DNA of 64,000 nt from Flavilitoribacter nigricans DSM 23189 = NBRC 102662 (GTDB lineage Bacteria; Bacteroidota; Bacteroidia; Chitinophagales; Saprospiraceae). Shown one piece after another: positions 50,434 through 58,645 of the stretch; within the stretch, counting starts at the first letter, position 1; each line of letters begins with the position of its first letter. The translations under genes and the position numbers were made by a program. The notes beneath the pieces are model-generated. The model searched no databases and was not told the origin of the DNA. It saw only the letters and a list, made by a program, of their open reading frames with translations. Location of the stretch: assembly GCF_002646595.1 (NCBI RefSeq), contig NZ_PDUD01000052.1, forward strand, positions 1 to 64,000, in the 5' to 3' direction.

Positions 50434-50541
50434 CGCAACAATAGTTAATCAAAATGCAACCATATTTAAGGCCCCTGCAACCAAGTTTAACGCATTCGGA
50501 ACGATGCTTAATACCTCCCATAGCCCGGCCCCATAACTTTG
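50434..50541 (+). promoter_or_regulatory. Three 21-bp-phased direct repeats and -7 box before DUF4395
   Basis: GCAAC begins at 50435, 50456 and 50477, exactly 21 bases apart; the second and third units read TGCAACCA-N2-TTTAA, the first GCAACAATAGTTAA. This same-face arrangement suits an AraC-type activator. TAACTTTG at 50534-50541 matches the -7 consensus, but no good -33 box is present, as expected for an activated promoter. Confidence 0.72.
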
Positions 50542-50585
50542 CATTGTGATTTGAAAATAACTAAAACTTCAACCTAAAGATCATT

Positions 50586-51086
50586 ATGAAAACCAATATT
50601 TTATCAAAGACCAGAATTAATCGCTTGCGGGCTCAGGGATATACTACGGAAAGTGACCGGGAACTGAGTGAACTGGCTGTCGGCATCCGTTTCGCCTACC
50701 AGTTGTGCACCCTGATCATCATCACGGGGATCTACACCCAAAGTCTGTACCTGTTTTCCGGATTGCTGGGGATCGCCATGCTCGGCGCTATCCTGCCCAA
50801 TCACCCCTTCGATTATATCTACAATTACACCCTGAGCCGATGGCTGAACAAGCCGGCTCTGCCTCCGAGAGCTACCCAGTTGCGCTTCGCCTGCAGCTTC
50901 GCCAGTATCTGGCTGGGCTATGTGGTGTACTTTCTGGCAACCGGCTCGGTGACGACCGCCATGATCCTGGCCGGCATCCTGGCCGTAGTGGCCACGCTGC
51001 CCAGCACCATCGACTGGTGTATGCCTTCCGTCATCTTCAATGCCATTTATAAAATAACCAACGGCCGGACCAAGGCCGAATTTTAA
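50586..51086 (+). CDS. DUF4395-family membrane protein
   Basis: A 166-residue protein with four membrane helices (about 30-68 and 95-135). LSELAVGIRFAYQLCTLIIITG and LPNHPFDYIYNYTLSRWL are typical of DUF4395, often found with sulfur- or redox-related genes. IDWCMPSVIFN carries a conserved-looking Cys. It is the first gene of a likely operon with the methyltransferase 28 bases downstream and is divergent from the hybrid kinase. Confidence 0.8.
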   Translation: MKTNILSKTRINRLRAQGYTTESDRELSELAVGIRFAYQLCTLIIITGIYTQSLYLFSGLLGIAMLGAILPNHPFDYIYNYTLSRWLNKPALPPRATQLRFACSFASIWLGYVVYFLATGSVTTAMILAGILAVVATLPSTIDWCMPSVIFNAIYKITNGRTKAEF

Positions 51087-51113
51087 TCTTAAACCCTCAA
51101 AACTTTACCCAAC

Positions 51114-51902
51114 ATGCAAACTTTAGCAGCACCTGTTAGATCACAAATCAACCACCAGGAATTAGAACAACGCGTCAAGCGTATGTACCGGGCCGTGGCC
51201 CTTAACCCCGCCGAAAGGTACCATTTTGAAATGGGCCGGAATCTGGCGGAAAGACTGGGTTACCCCGCCGGCGCGCTCGACCGGGTTCCCGCCGCAGCGA
51301 TCGATTCCTTTGCCGGCGTCGGCTATTACTTTGATCTGGCCCGACTGAAAAAAGGAGAAGCTGTCGTTGATCTGGGAAGTGGTTCCGGTATGGATGCCTT
51401 CTTCGCCGCCAATGCGGTCGGTCCACAGGGCGAAGTGATCGGTCTGGATATGACGCCCGAACAACTCCATAAATCGCGGGACCTGCAACACCAATACCGC
51501 TTCAGCAATATCCATTTCCTGGAGAGCTACATTGAAGAGCCCTGCATTGTATCCAACTGCATCGACGCGGTGATCAGCAATGGCGTCATCAACCTCTCCA
51601 GTCGGAAGGAGCAGGTCTTTCGGGAGGCCGCCAGGATCCTGAAGCCGGGCGGGCGGCTCGTGCTCTCCGATATCGTGACCACCAAACCACTGCCGGAAAA
51701 GATCAGTTGTAATGTTTCACTCTGGGCGGCCTGTATCGGCGGAGCTATCCCCGAAACCCGCTACCTGGATCTGATCGAAGCCGCCGGAATGCGGGTCCGC
51801 ATCGTTCGGGAAAATCCCTATGCTTTTCTGTCGAAAGGAGCTCAGGGCGCCAGTCGCGATTACGGCATCAAGAGCCTGTCTATCCTGGCTGTCAAAGAAT
51901 AA
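51114..51902 (+). CDS. SAM-dependent methyltransferase, arsenite-methyltransferase-like
   Basis: A 262-residue class I methyltransferase. VVDLGSGSGMDAFFAANAVG and GEVIGLDMTPEQLHKSRD bind SAM; AVISNGVINLSSRKEQVFREAARILKPGGRLVLSDIV is close to the ArsM pattern. Cysteines occur at EEPCIVSNCIDA, KISCNVS and WAACIGG, near positions that bind trivalent arsenic in ArsM, but no full set can be proven. No ars operon adjoins it, so another thiol- or metalloid-linked substrate is possible. Confidence 0.82.
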   Translation: MQTLAAPVRSQINHQELEQRVKRMYRAVALNPAERYHFEMGRNLAERLGYPAGALDRVPAAAIDSFAGVGYYFDLARLKKGEAVVDLGSGSGMDAFFAANAVGPQGEVIGLDMTPEQLHKSRDLQHQYRFSNIHFLESYIEEPCIVSNCIDAVISNGVINLSSRKEQVFREAARILKPGGRLVLSDIVTTKPLPEKISCNVSLWAACIGGAIPETRYLDLIEAAGMRVRIVRENPYAFLSKGAQGASRDYGIKSLSILAVKE

Positions 51903-52129
51903 TTGAGCCGTCTGGATGACCGGCTCACCGCAAACCAGTGAACGGAGAAAAGGTAAGTGCCCCGGTGCCTGCCTTTTTGCCGTTCGGGCCGAAAACGCAA
52001 AGTACAACGGCTGATGAGGAGTGTTTCGGGGAAATTCTGTTAAAGTTGGGACAAAGCGCCCGATCAAATGCGCCCGAAAGCACGGTTTTGCGGGCTTCTT
52101 TGTAAATTCAGGCAAAAATTAGCCTGGTT

Positions 52130-52489
52130 ATGAATAAGAAGTTGCTTTTTCTGATCCCGATCGTGGCCCTGATCCTGGGACTAATGATCCACAGCGATAT
52201 CTACTATTCCGATCTGAAAGCGCGTTATCCGATCCTGACGGAGAACGATCAGATCGAAGGGACCGTTACCGATATTTTTTCCCACCATAAATATGCTTTC
52301 ATCGAACTCGACGGCAAAACCAACCTTATGGTACCGCCTTCTTTCCTGAAGCAATCCGATCCGGAGTACTTGCACAAGACCATTGCCGTCGGCGATCGTT
52401 TTCGCCACGAAAGTAATAGCAATGAGGTATCCTTGTTGCGGGATAACGATCAAATGAGTTTTGTGGTGAAGGGTTTTGAGATCCGGTAA
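52130..52489 (+). CDS. Small exported or anchored protein of unknown function
   Basis: A 119-residue protein; residues 4-20 are a membrane anchor or uncleaved signal (LLFLIPIVALILGLMI). The rest is a small beta domain (IEGTVTDIFSHHKYAFIEL, LMVPPSF, AVGDRFRHESNSNEVSLL), reminiscent of an OB-like fold. No family recognised. Monocistronic; CTTCTTTGTA just upstream may be the -7 box. Confidence 0.65.
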   Translation: MNKKLLFLIPIVALILGLMIHSDIYYSDLKARYPILTENDQIEGTVTDIFSHHKYAFIELDGKTNLMVPPSFLKQSDPEYLHKTIAVGDRFRHESNSNEVSLLRDNDQMSFVVKGFEIR

Positions 52490-52684
52490 ACCACATTCAA
52501 TTCAATTTCCGTAGTCTTTTTCCAATAACAGTCATGCATTCCGGCTGGATAATATCTGCCGTTTTGCGAATTCGTGCGTATCGTCCATCTTGAGGAAACG
52601 TTCAGCTGTTTCGATCCGGCTAGGGGGATACAGTCCGTCCGGTCAGTTCTCTGCCCGGCGGTCATCAATCGACAAATGATCACT

Positions 52685-53695
52685 ATGAAAAAAATACTAT
52701 TCGGATTACTCGTATTGTTTGCCCCTTGCGCCTACGGACAAGATCCGGTTGGTGTTCAAAGTACCCTGAAGAGCGTGGTCGAACACGCCGAAGTAGCTTC
52801 CCTCTACCGCAACCGGGTCGATTGGGATACGCTAAAACTGAATATTCACGATTTGACCAAACACGCCGAATACATAGCGGATCTGAAACCGGCCCTGAAC
52901 TATTTACTCCGGTCGCTGGGAGATGAGCACGGACGCATGTTCTACCAAAACCAGCTATTTGCGAGCTATTACAGCGGCGAACTGAAAGCACACCAGCAGT
53001 CCTTCCAGCCGGACATTTACAATGATATTCAAATGGGCAATGTCTATAAATTCCACGCCGAAACTTTAGAAAATAATATCGGATATGTAAGGATCGTTGG
53101 ACTGCCTACCGGGGATAACCAAAAAATGGCAGGAGCAATCCAGGATAAAGTGTGTGCCCTGATCGAAGCGGGGGCCGAAAACTGGATCATTGATCTCAGA
53201 TACAACGGAGGCGGCAATATGCACCCGATGGCCGAGGGTCTGGCCCTGATCATTGGGAACGGCGCCGTGGGCGGCACCCGGGGCCTCACCGAAGCGGAAA
53301 GCTCCAGCTGGCGCGTGGAGAACGATCACTTTTACTACGATGGCTACTCCATCGAACTGGAAGACCACTGCCAGCTGCCCAACAAACCGAAAATTGCCGT
53401 TTTGACAAGTTTGTACACCGCGAGTTCGGGCGAGGCACTGGCGGTCATTTTCAAGGGGAAGGAAAAGACCCGGTTTTTTGGGCAAAAAACGCTGGGGATG
53501 GTTACGGCTACGGACTGGACGGTGATTGATGATGCCATCGGCTTGACCATTTCCGTAAGCTATTATGAAGATAGGAACGGCAACGTTTACGACGAGTTTG
53601 TCGACGTAGATGTAGCAATGCCGTTTGCCCGGGAACCGCTATCGGACCAGGACGAATGTGTCCGGGAAGCGATTGAATGGCTGAATCGGGAATAA
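52685..53695 (+). CDS. Exported S41-family (C-terminal processing) peptidase
   Basis: A 336-residue serine peptidase. The ATG at 52685 gives a signal peptide (KKILFGLLVLFAPCAYG). The protease domain shows NIGYVRIVGL, ENWIIDLRYNGGGNMHPMAEGLA and TSLYTASSGEALAVIF (Ser248), and FFGQKTLG (Lys268 as general base). No PDZ domain is evident, as in the tricorn-like/IRBP-like branch. Substrate unknown. Confidence 0.9.
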   Translation: MKKILFGLLVLFAPCAYGQDPVGVQSTLKSVVEHAEVASLYRNRVDWDTLKLNIHDLTKHAEYIADLKPALNYLLRSLGDEHGRMFYQNQLFASYYSGELKAHQQSFQPDIYNDIQMGNVYKFHAETLENNIGYVRIVGLPTGDNQKMAGAIQDKVCALIEAGAENWIIDLRYNGGGNMHPMAEGLALIIGNGAVGGTRGLTEAESSSWRVENDHFYYDGYSIELEDHCQLPNKPKIAVLTSLYTASSGEALAVIFKGKEKTRFFGQKTLGMVTATDWTVIDDAIGLTISVSYYEDRNGNVYDEFVDVDVAMPFAREPLSDQDECVREAIEWLNRE

Positions 53696-53820
53696 GGTCG
53701 GATTGATGCGCTTATTACCCGAGCTCACCGGGAATGACCACCAACCCAGATCATGCGAGATTAAGATCACCCGGACGGTCCACTCGCCCGGGCGATCGGT
53801 AGCCACAAGAAAACCGCTAT

Positions 53821-54987
53821 CTAGCGCGGAGGTTCAAGCACCAAAATATCGATTACCCGTTGCTCTTTTTTGACGGCCATTCCCATTCCGGCCAGCGCTT
53901 CAAAGAAGGATTTCGAATTTTCCGGCTGAAAAGAAAAATCGAAACGAAACAAGGCATCCGATCCCGTTTCGTCGACCACCGGCATACCGGCTATCCCATG
54001 AGATTCCAGATAGTCGGCAAATTTAGCCGGGGTAGCACCGGCGCAGGTGAAATGATCACCGCCGGAGGTACTGTACGCCTCGGCTTCAGCCGTTGGCAGA
54101 GTGATCCCATCCGGGAGCGCGGACAGTACCCAGACTTCCGTTTCCCGGGCCTGCCAGGCGGCCGTCCAGCCAAAATAAGCCTGGAGAGAATCCTGGAGAA
54201 TTGCTTCCAGCTGATCCCGCTCCGAATCCCGCACCAGGATATCAACACAATACGTCTCCGGATTTTCCTCTTCCAGGTAATCCATGCGGTAAACACTGAT
54301 GTCAAAAGCATCCCGGTACAACATCGGCACCTGGAAATTGACGAAACTTCGACGCCGATCCTTGAAAGGCCCCTTGCGGTAGCTGCGCGAATGCGTCGGA
54401 GCTTCCGGGCGGGCGGGCTGGATCTGAAAAGCGCTAAGCGCCAGGGTATCCAGACCAAAAATGTCCGTGTTCATATCCCAGGGACGGTCTTCTTTCAGCG
54501 GCAACGTAGTCATATTCCCGCGGAGCAAACCGGAAATAAACGCTTCGGTCAGCGCTCCCGGCCGGGTGATGGCGGCCACCTCCTGCTCGGGTGAAAGTAC
54601 CACCGTGTGGGGAATGACCCGGTGCGGAAAGTATTCCCGCAGCCGATCGTTTTCTTCTACGTAATGGAAAGGGAAATCGGTATTTTTCATAAAGGAGGCG
54701 ATCCGGGCCGGGCGCTCGTCCGAGACGGCAAGGACGACCAGCTTGTCGCCAAATTGTTCTTCCAGTTCTTTCAGGTGCTGCATACTCTGAATACAGGGAC
54801 TGCACCAGGTGGCCCAGAATTCAAGGACTACTACTTGTCCACGAAGGTCCGTCAGCAAAAGGGGTGCCTCCTCCCCTACCGGGTTGAGGGTCAGTTCGGG
54901 CATTTTATCTCCTACGACCAGAGGGTTGGTAGCCGAAACGGATAGCGACAGGGAAAAGGCGATACTTAAGGTCAGTAATAACTTCAT
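53821..54987 (-). CDS. TlpA-like thioredoxin fused to a DUF3738-type domain
   Basis: A 388-residue exported protein. Residues 20-155 are a TlpA/AhpC-TSA-like thiol-disulfide domain with EFWATWCSPCIQSMQ (CxxC) and IPHTVVLSPEQEV. A variable middle is followed by a C-terminal ~190 residues resembling DUF3738, with GIAGMPVVDETG, FRFDFSF and MGMAVKKEQRVIDILVLE. TlpA domains reduce periplasmic disulfides. The DUF3738 role is unknown. It is divergent from the sensor kinase at 55110. Confidence 0.85.
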   Translation of the reverse strand: MKLLLTLSIAFSLSLSVSATNPLVVGDKMPELTLNPVGEEAPLLLTDLRGQVVVLEFWATWCSPCIQSMQHLKELEEQFGDKLVVLAVSDERPARIASFMKNTDFPFHYVEENDRLREYFPHRVIPHTVVLSPEQEVAAITRPGALTEAFISGLLRGNMTTLPLKEDRPWDMNTDIFGLDTLALSAFQIQPARPEAPTHSRSYRKGPFKDRRRSFVNFQVPMLYRDAFDISVYRMDYLEEENPETYCVDILVRDSERDQLEAILQDSLQAYFGWTAAWQARETEVWVLSALPDGITLPTAEAEAYSTSGGDHFTCAGATPAKFADYLESHGIAGMPVVDETGSDALFRFDFSFQPENSKSFFEALAGMGMAVKKEQRVIDILVLEPPR

Positions 54988-55109
54988 AGTTCTGCTTTTT
55001 TGGGCAATCTAGAGGCATTCGCACGGACTTTTGCCTAATCCACTCCTAAGAAGTGTAAATGTTTGTTAACAGCCTTCGACGCTGGAAAGAAAGGACCTAT
55101 TTTAGCCGC

Positions 55110-56591
55110 ATGACGAAGCGAATCTCCATACTGCTGGGTATCATGCTGTTTTGTCTGCTGGCGCTCCTGTTCATGCAGGGCTATCTGGCCTACCAGGAAT
55201 TTCAGCGGCAACAGGCCGACTTTAAAGCATTGGTAAATGAGCTATTTGCCCAGTCCGTCCAGGCGGAAAAATCCGCGCGGGTCGACCGGCTGGTCCACCT
55301 CTTTATGGAAGACCTCGATGATCCCGGAGTGGTCATTATCCAGGCCCATCGCCACCCGGAAGATGAACTGATGGTTTTCGATTTTATGGACCCCGACACG
55401 CGGGATCTGGGCACCTCCATCTCCTTCCGCCAAACCATTGAACTCGTCGATACCCTGACCCCGGAAACCCCTATCTGGTTTTTGGAACAGATGGAAAAGC
55501 AGGCCCGTAAAGACTTCAACGCCGAGAGTATCGTCTTCTGGACGGATCGTCTGGGAGAGCGCATCAAACGCAACATGACGGAGCTACCGGTAGATACGGC
55601 CACCCTCCACAACAGCTTTCGGAGCAAACTGGACAGCCTGGACATTCACAGTGATTTTACCATCCGGATCGATTCAAGCTTTGCGTCCGCTGCGGATGAG
55701 GCCATGGAAGCCACCGTGCGTTCCAGAGCGCATCCGCTCTTCGCTGATACCTGGATCGAGGAAAAACTGGCCATGGCGGTAATAGACAATCCCAGCTACG
55801 CTATTTTCCGGCGTTCCATTTTTACCATCGCCGGATCGGCCGCCGTGATCCTGTTGACACTGCTGAGCTTTTATCTGCTGTTCTCTACCATTCTTTATCA
55901 GAAAAAGCTCTCGGAAATGAAGGACAATTTTATCGACAATATCACCCACGAACTACAAACACCGATCTCCGCGCTGCGGCTGGCCGTAGACAGTCTCCGG
56001 CGCTTTGAGGTAAAGGACCGGCCGGAGAAATTTGCGAGCTACCTCCAAATCTCCGGCACGGAACTGAACCGGCTATCGGAACTGGTGGAGAGTATCCTCC
56101 TGCACAGTACCGGCCGGGAGTCTGGTGAAATCGAGAAAGAATCGATGGACCTGATGGAACTCCTGCGGGCCGCCACCGATCGCTATCGGCAAAAGGCGGA
56201 AAAGCGGGTTTCGGTAACCCTACCCGACCGGGAGGAATTCCCAGTGGTCTCCTCCCGTTTTCACCTGACGACCATTATCGATAATTTACTCCAGAATGCG
56301 ATCCGCTATTCGGATCAGGAAGGCGTGCACATCGATGTGCGTCTGGAGCACAGCGGACCGGGTTTTGTCCTGGAAATAGCCGACAACGGCTGGGGTATCG
56401 CGCCGGAAGACCGCCGGCATATCTTCGAAAAATTTTATCGCTCTTCGGATCAGGATCGCAATTATACGGTAAAAGGCACGGGGATCGGCCTCTACCACGT
56501 TCAGCAATGTGTAGCAACCCTCGGAGGGAAGATCCAGGTGCACAGCAACCACCCCCGGGGAACCATTATGAAAGTGATCATCGAGAAGTAA
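55110..56591 (+). CDS. Sensor histidine kinase
   Basis: A 493-residue membrane kinase. Membrane helices lie near 6-28 and 235-262 with a ~200-residue periplasmic sensor between. HisKA: FIDNITHELQTPISALRLAV (His280). HATPase: DNLLQNAIRYS, EIADNGWGIAPEDRRHIF and KGTGIGLYHVQQCVA. The ATG at 55110 is used; an earlier in-frame ATG at 55059 adds 17 basic residues. Ten bases separate it from the response regulator, with which it forms an operon. The signal is unknown. Confidence 0.92.
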   Translation: MTKRISILLGIMLFCLLALLFMQGYLAYQEFQRQQADFKALVNELFAQSVQAEKSARVDRLVHLFMEDLDDPGVVIIQAHRHPEDELMVFDFMDPDTRDLGTSISFRQTIELVDTLTPETPIWFLEQMEKQARKDFNAESIVFWTDRLGERIKRNMTELPVDTATLHNSFRSKLDSLDIHSDFTIRIDSSFASAADEAMEATVRSRAHPLFADTWIEEKLAMAVIDNPSYAIFRRSIFTIAGSAAVILLTLLSFYLLFSTILYQKKLSEMKDNFIDNITHELQTPISALRLAVDSLRRFEVKDRPEKFASYLQISGTELNRLSELVESILLHSTGRESGEIEKESMDLMELLRAATDRYRQKAEKRVSVTLPDREEFPVVSSRFHLTTIIDNLLQNAIRYSDQEGVHIDVRLEHSGPGFVLEIADNGWGIAPEDRRHIFEKFYRSSDQDRNYTVKGTGIGLYHVQQCVATLGGKIQVHSNHPRGTIMKVIIEK

Positions 56592-56601
56592 ACCCAATGT
56601 C

Positions 56602-57294
56602 ATGCTGAAAGTCCTGCTGGTTGAAGACGAGCCCTCCTTGGCCATGTTGATCCGGGATAATCTCGAACAGTCCGACTACGAAGTGGTCCAGGCTACGGAC
56701 GGTGACCAGGCCGTCAGCGTATACCGGGAGCAGGCACCCGACATCATTCTGCTGGATGTCATGCTGCCCCGCCGGGATGGTTTTGAAGTCGCCGGTATCA
56801 TCCGGGCCGCCGATCTCGATACGCCGATCCTATTTCTGACCTCCAGGGCCCGGCCCAAAGATGTGGTCCGCGGTTTTGAAGCCGGCGGCAACGACTATCT
56901 CAAAAAACCGTTCGGCATCGAAGAACTACTGGTGCGGATGAAAGTCCTGCTCAGTGATAAAAGACTCCTCTCCGCCGGCCCGCCCCCCGCGGATACCCAT
57001 ACCATCGGCCGGTACGAGCTGGATGTCAAAAAACGGCAGCTCGTTTGCCGGGGTCAGGCTCCTACCCAGTTGACCGTCCGGGAGGCCGAACTGCTGCAGT
57101 TGTTCTGCCAAAACCGGGACGAACTGCTGCGCAAGGAAACCATCCTCCTGCAGATCTGGGAGGACGATGCTTTTCTCAATTCCCGGAGCCTGGACGTCTT
57201 TATCTCCCGGCTGCGTCGCTACCTTCGGCACGATCCGAACGTCGAGATCGTCAACCACCGGGGACTGGGATACCGCCTGGTGGTGCACGATTAA
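56602..57294 (+). CDS. OmpR-family response regulator
   Basis: A 230-residue regulator: receiver with LLVEDEPSLAMLI, IILLDVMLPRRDG (Asp52), FLTSRA and KKPFGIEELL, then a winged-helix output domain (LTVREAELLQLFCQNRDELLRKE, SRSLDVFISRLRRYL, VNHRGLGYRL). It is the partner of the kinase ten bases upstream. Confidence 0.94.
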   Translation: MLKVLLVEDEPSLAMLIRDNLEQSDYEVVQATDGDQAVSVYREQAPDIILLDVMLPRRDGFEVAGIIRAADLDTPILFLTSRARPKDVVRGFEAGGNDYLKKPFGIEELLVRMKVLLSDKRLLSAGPPPADTHTIGRYELDVKKRQLVCRGQAPTQLTVREAELLQLFCQNRDELLRKETILLQIWEDDAFLNSRSLDVFISRLRRYLRHDPNVEIVNHRGLGYRLVVHD

Positions 57295-57474
57295 CCGGAC
57301 CTTTTTAAGCCGACCGGCAGGTAACGGGCCAGTCTCTTCCCCGCATTCCCGCAGCGTAAAAATCAAGTTCGTGACAGTATAAGCCATCCGAAACTTTTCT
57401 CTCTCTCCATTTTCCTCTACTTTAGAACTTCTTTTTACTACTTATTCAAGCTTAACGAAAATCCACTTCAACTT

Positions 57475-58395
57475 ATGGAAAGAAGAACTTTTGTAAAAAC
57501 GGCCCTGTCGGCGTCCGCCGCGCTAAGCGTGCCCCTGACCGGGAGGGCGGCTCAAGCCAGCATCAGCAAAGCCGAGCCTTTCAAACTGAAATACGCGCCG
57601 CATCTCGGCATGTTCAAACATTCGGCGGGCGAAGACCCTATCGATCAGATCAAATTCATGGCCGATCAGGGCTTCCGCGCATTTGAGGACAACAGCCTCT
57701 CCAGCCGGGACGTCGCGCTGCAGGAAAAGATCGGCAAAACCCTCGCGGACCTCAATATGGAAATGGGCGTCTTCGTCGGCAACTGGAACGTACGCCGGGG
57801 CGACGGCCTGGCTAAAGGCGATCCGGAGATCAGAAAAGCTTTTGTGGAAGAACTCGCCGCTTCGGTGGATGTCGCCAAACGGGTAAATGCCACCTGGATG
57901 ACCATCGTACTCGGTAATCGCCACCACCGGCTGGAGCCGGATTATCAGACGGCCAATATTGTCGAAACGCTGAAACAGGCCTCGGCTGTTCTGGAACCGC
58001 ACGGCCTGGTGATGGTACTGGAACCGCTCAACCACCTGCACAACCACCCGGATGTATTCCTCAGTAAGGTACCGCACGGCTACCTGATCTGCAAGGCGGT
58101 CAACAGCCCGTCCTGCAAGATCCTGTTCGATATGTACCACCAGCAGATCACTGAGGGGAATATTACCCAGAACATCGATATGGCCTACGAAGAAGTCGGG
58201 TATTTCCAGATCGGTGATGTACCGGGCCGGAAGGAACCAACCACCGGGGAGATGAATTACCGGCACCTCTTCAAACACATCCACGACAAAGGATATACCG
58301 GCATCCTGGGTATGGAACACGGAAATTTCTATCCGGATAAGGATGGAGAAGCCCGATTGATCCAGGCCTACCGGGAGGTAGATAGTTTTGAATAA
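57475..58395 (+). CDS. TIM-barrel sugar isomerase/epimerase-like protein, Tat-type signal
   Basis: A 306-residue xylose-isomerase-like TIM barrel, related to hydroxypyruvate isomerase. MERRTFVKTALSASAALSV is a twin-arginine signal. Metal-ligand candidates are Glu in VMVLEPLNHLHN, Asp/His in KILFDMYHQQITEGN, His/Asp in YFQIGDVPGRKEP and Glu in GILGMEHGNF. The substrate is probably a keto-sugar or polyol outside the cytoplasm. It lies between two-component and M14 genes without clear linkage. Confidence 0.87.
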   Translation: MERRTFVKTALSASAALSVPLTGRAAQASISKAEPFKLKYAPHLGMFKHSAGEDPIDQIKFMADQGFRAFEDNSLSSRDVALQEKIGKTLADLNMEMGVFVGNWNVRRGDGLAKGDPEIRKAFVEELAASVDVAKRVNATWMTIVLGNRHHRLEPDYQTANIVETLKQASAVLEPHGLVMVLEPLNHLHNHPDVFLSKVPHGYLICKAVNSPSCKILFDMYHQQITEGNITQNIDMAYEEVGYFQIGDVPGRKEPTTGEMNYRHLFKHIHDKGYTGILGMEHGNFYPDKDGEARLIQAYREVDSFE

Positions 58396-58431
58396 AGAAA
58401 ATCCTTTCCAGACAAAGGCGGGAAACACGAT

Positions 58432-58463
58432 CGTTAAAGTGAGCCGAACCGCTCACTTTAACG
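58432..58463 (+). terminator. 13-bp perfect hairpin after the isomerase gene
   Basis: CGTTAAAGTGAGC (58432-58444) pairs with GCTCACTTTAACG (58451-58463) across six bases; 36 bases after the stop codon. No strong T run. Confidence 0.75.
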
Positions 58464-58645
58464 GCTTCCGCCCGCTCCGCTCATCCAGGCCGGTTTCCGG
58501 CAAAAAGTAAGCAGCATTTAGATATCTTTACGCTCATTCGGTAACCTAGAGCGTGTATTTGGGAGTTGTCAGCCGGTCGAAACGGTCACTTTTCGACCGG
58601 CACGCTATTGGCATATCCCGGTGGGCGCTTACAAACCTATCATCC

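Noticed and set aside
58553-58645. GTG-initiated N-terminal extension of the M14 peptidase
   Set aside because: It adds 31 residues before an already long basic region; not needed for the signal peptide, though it cannot be fully excluded.
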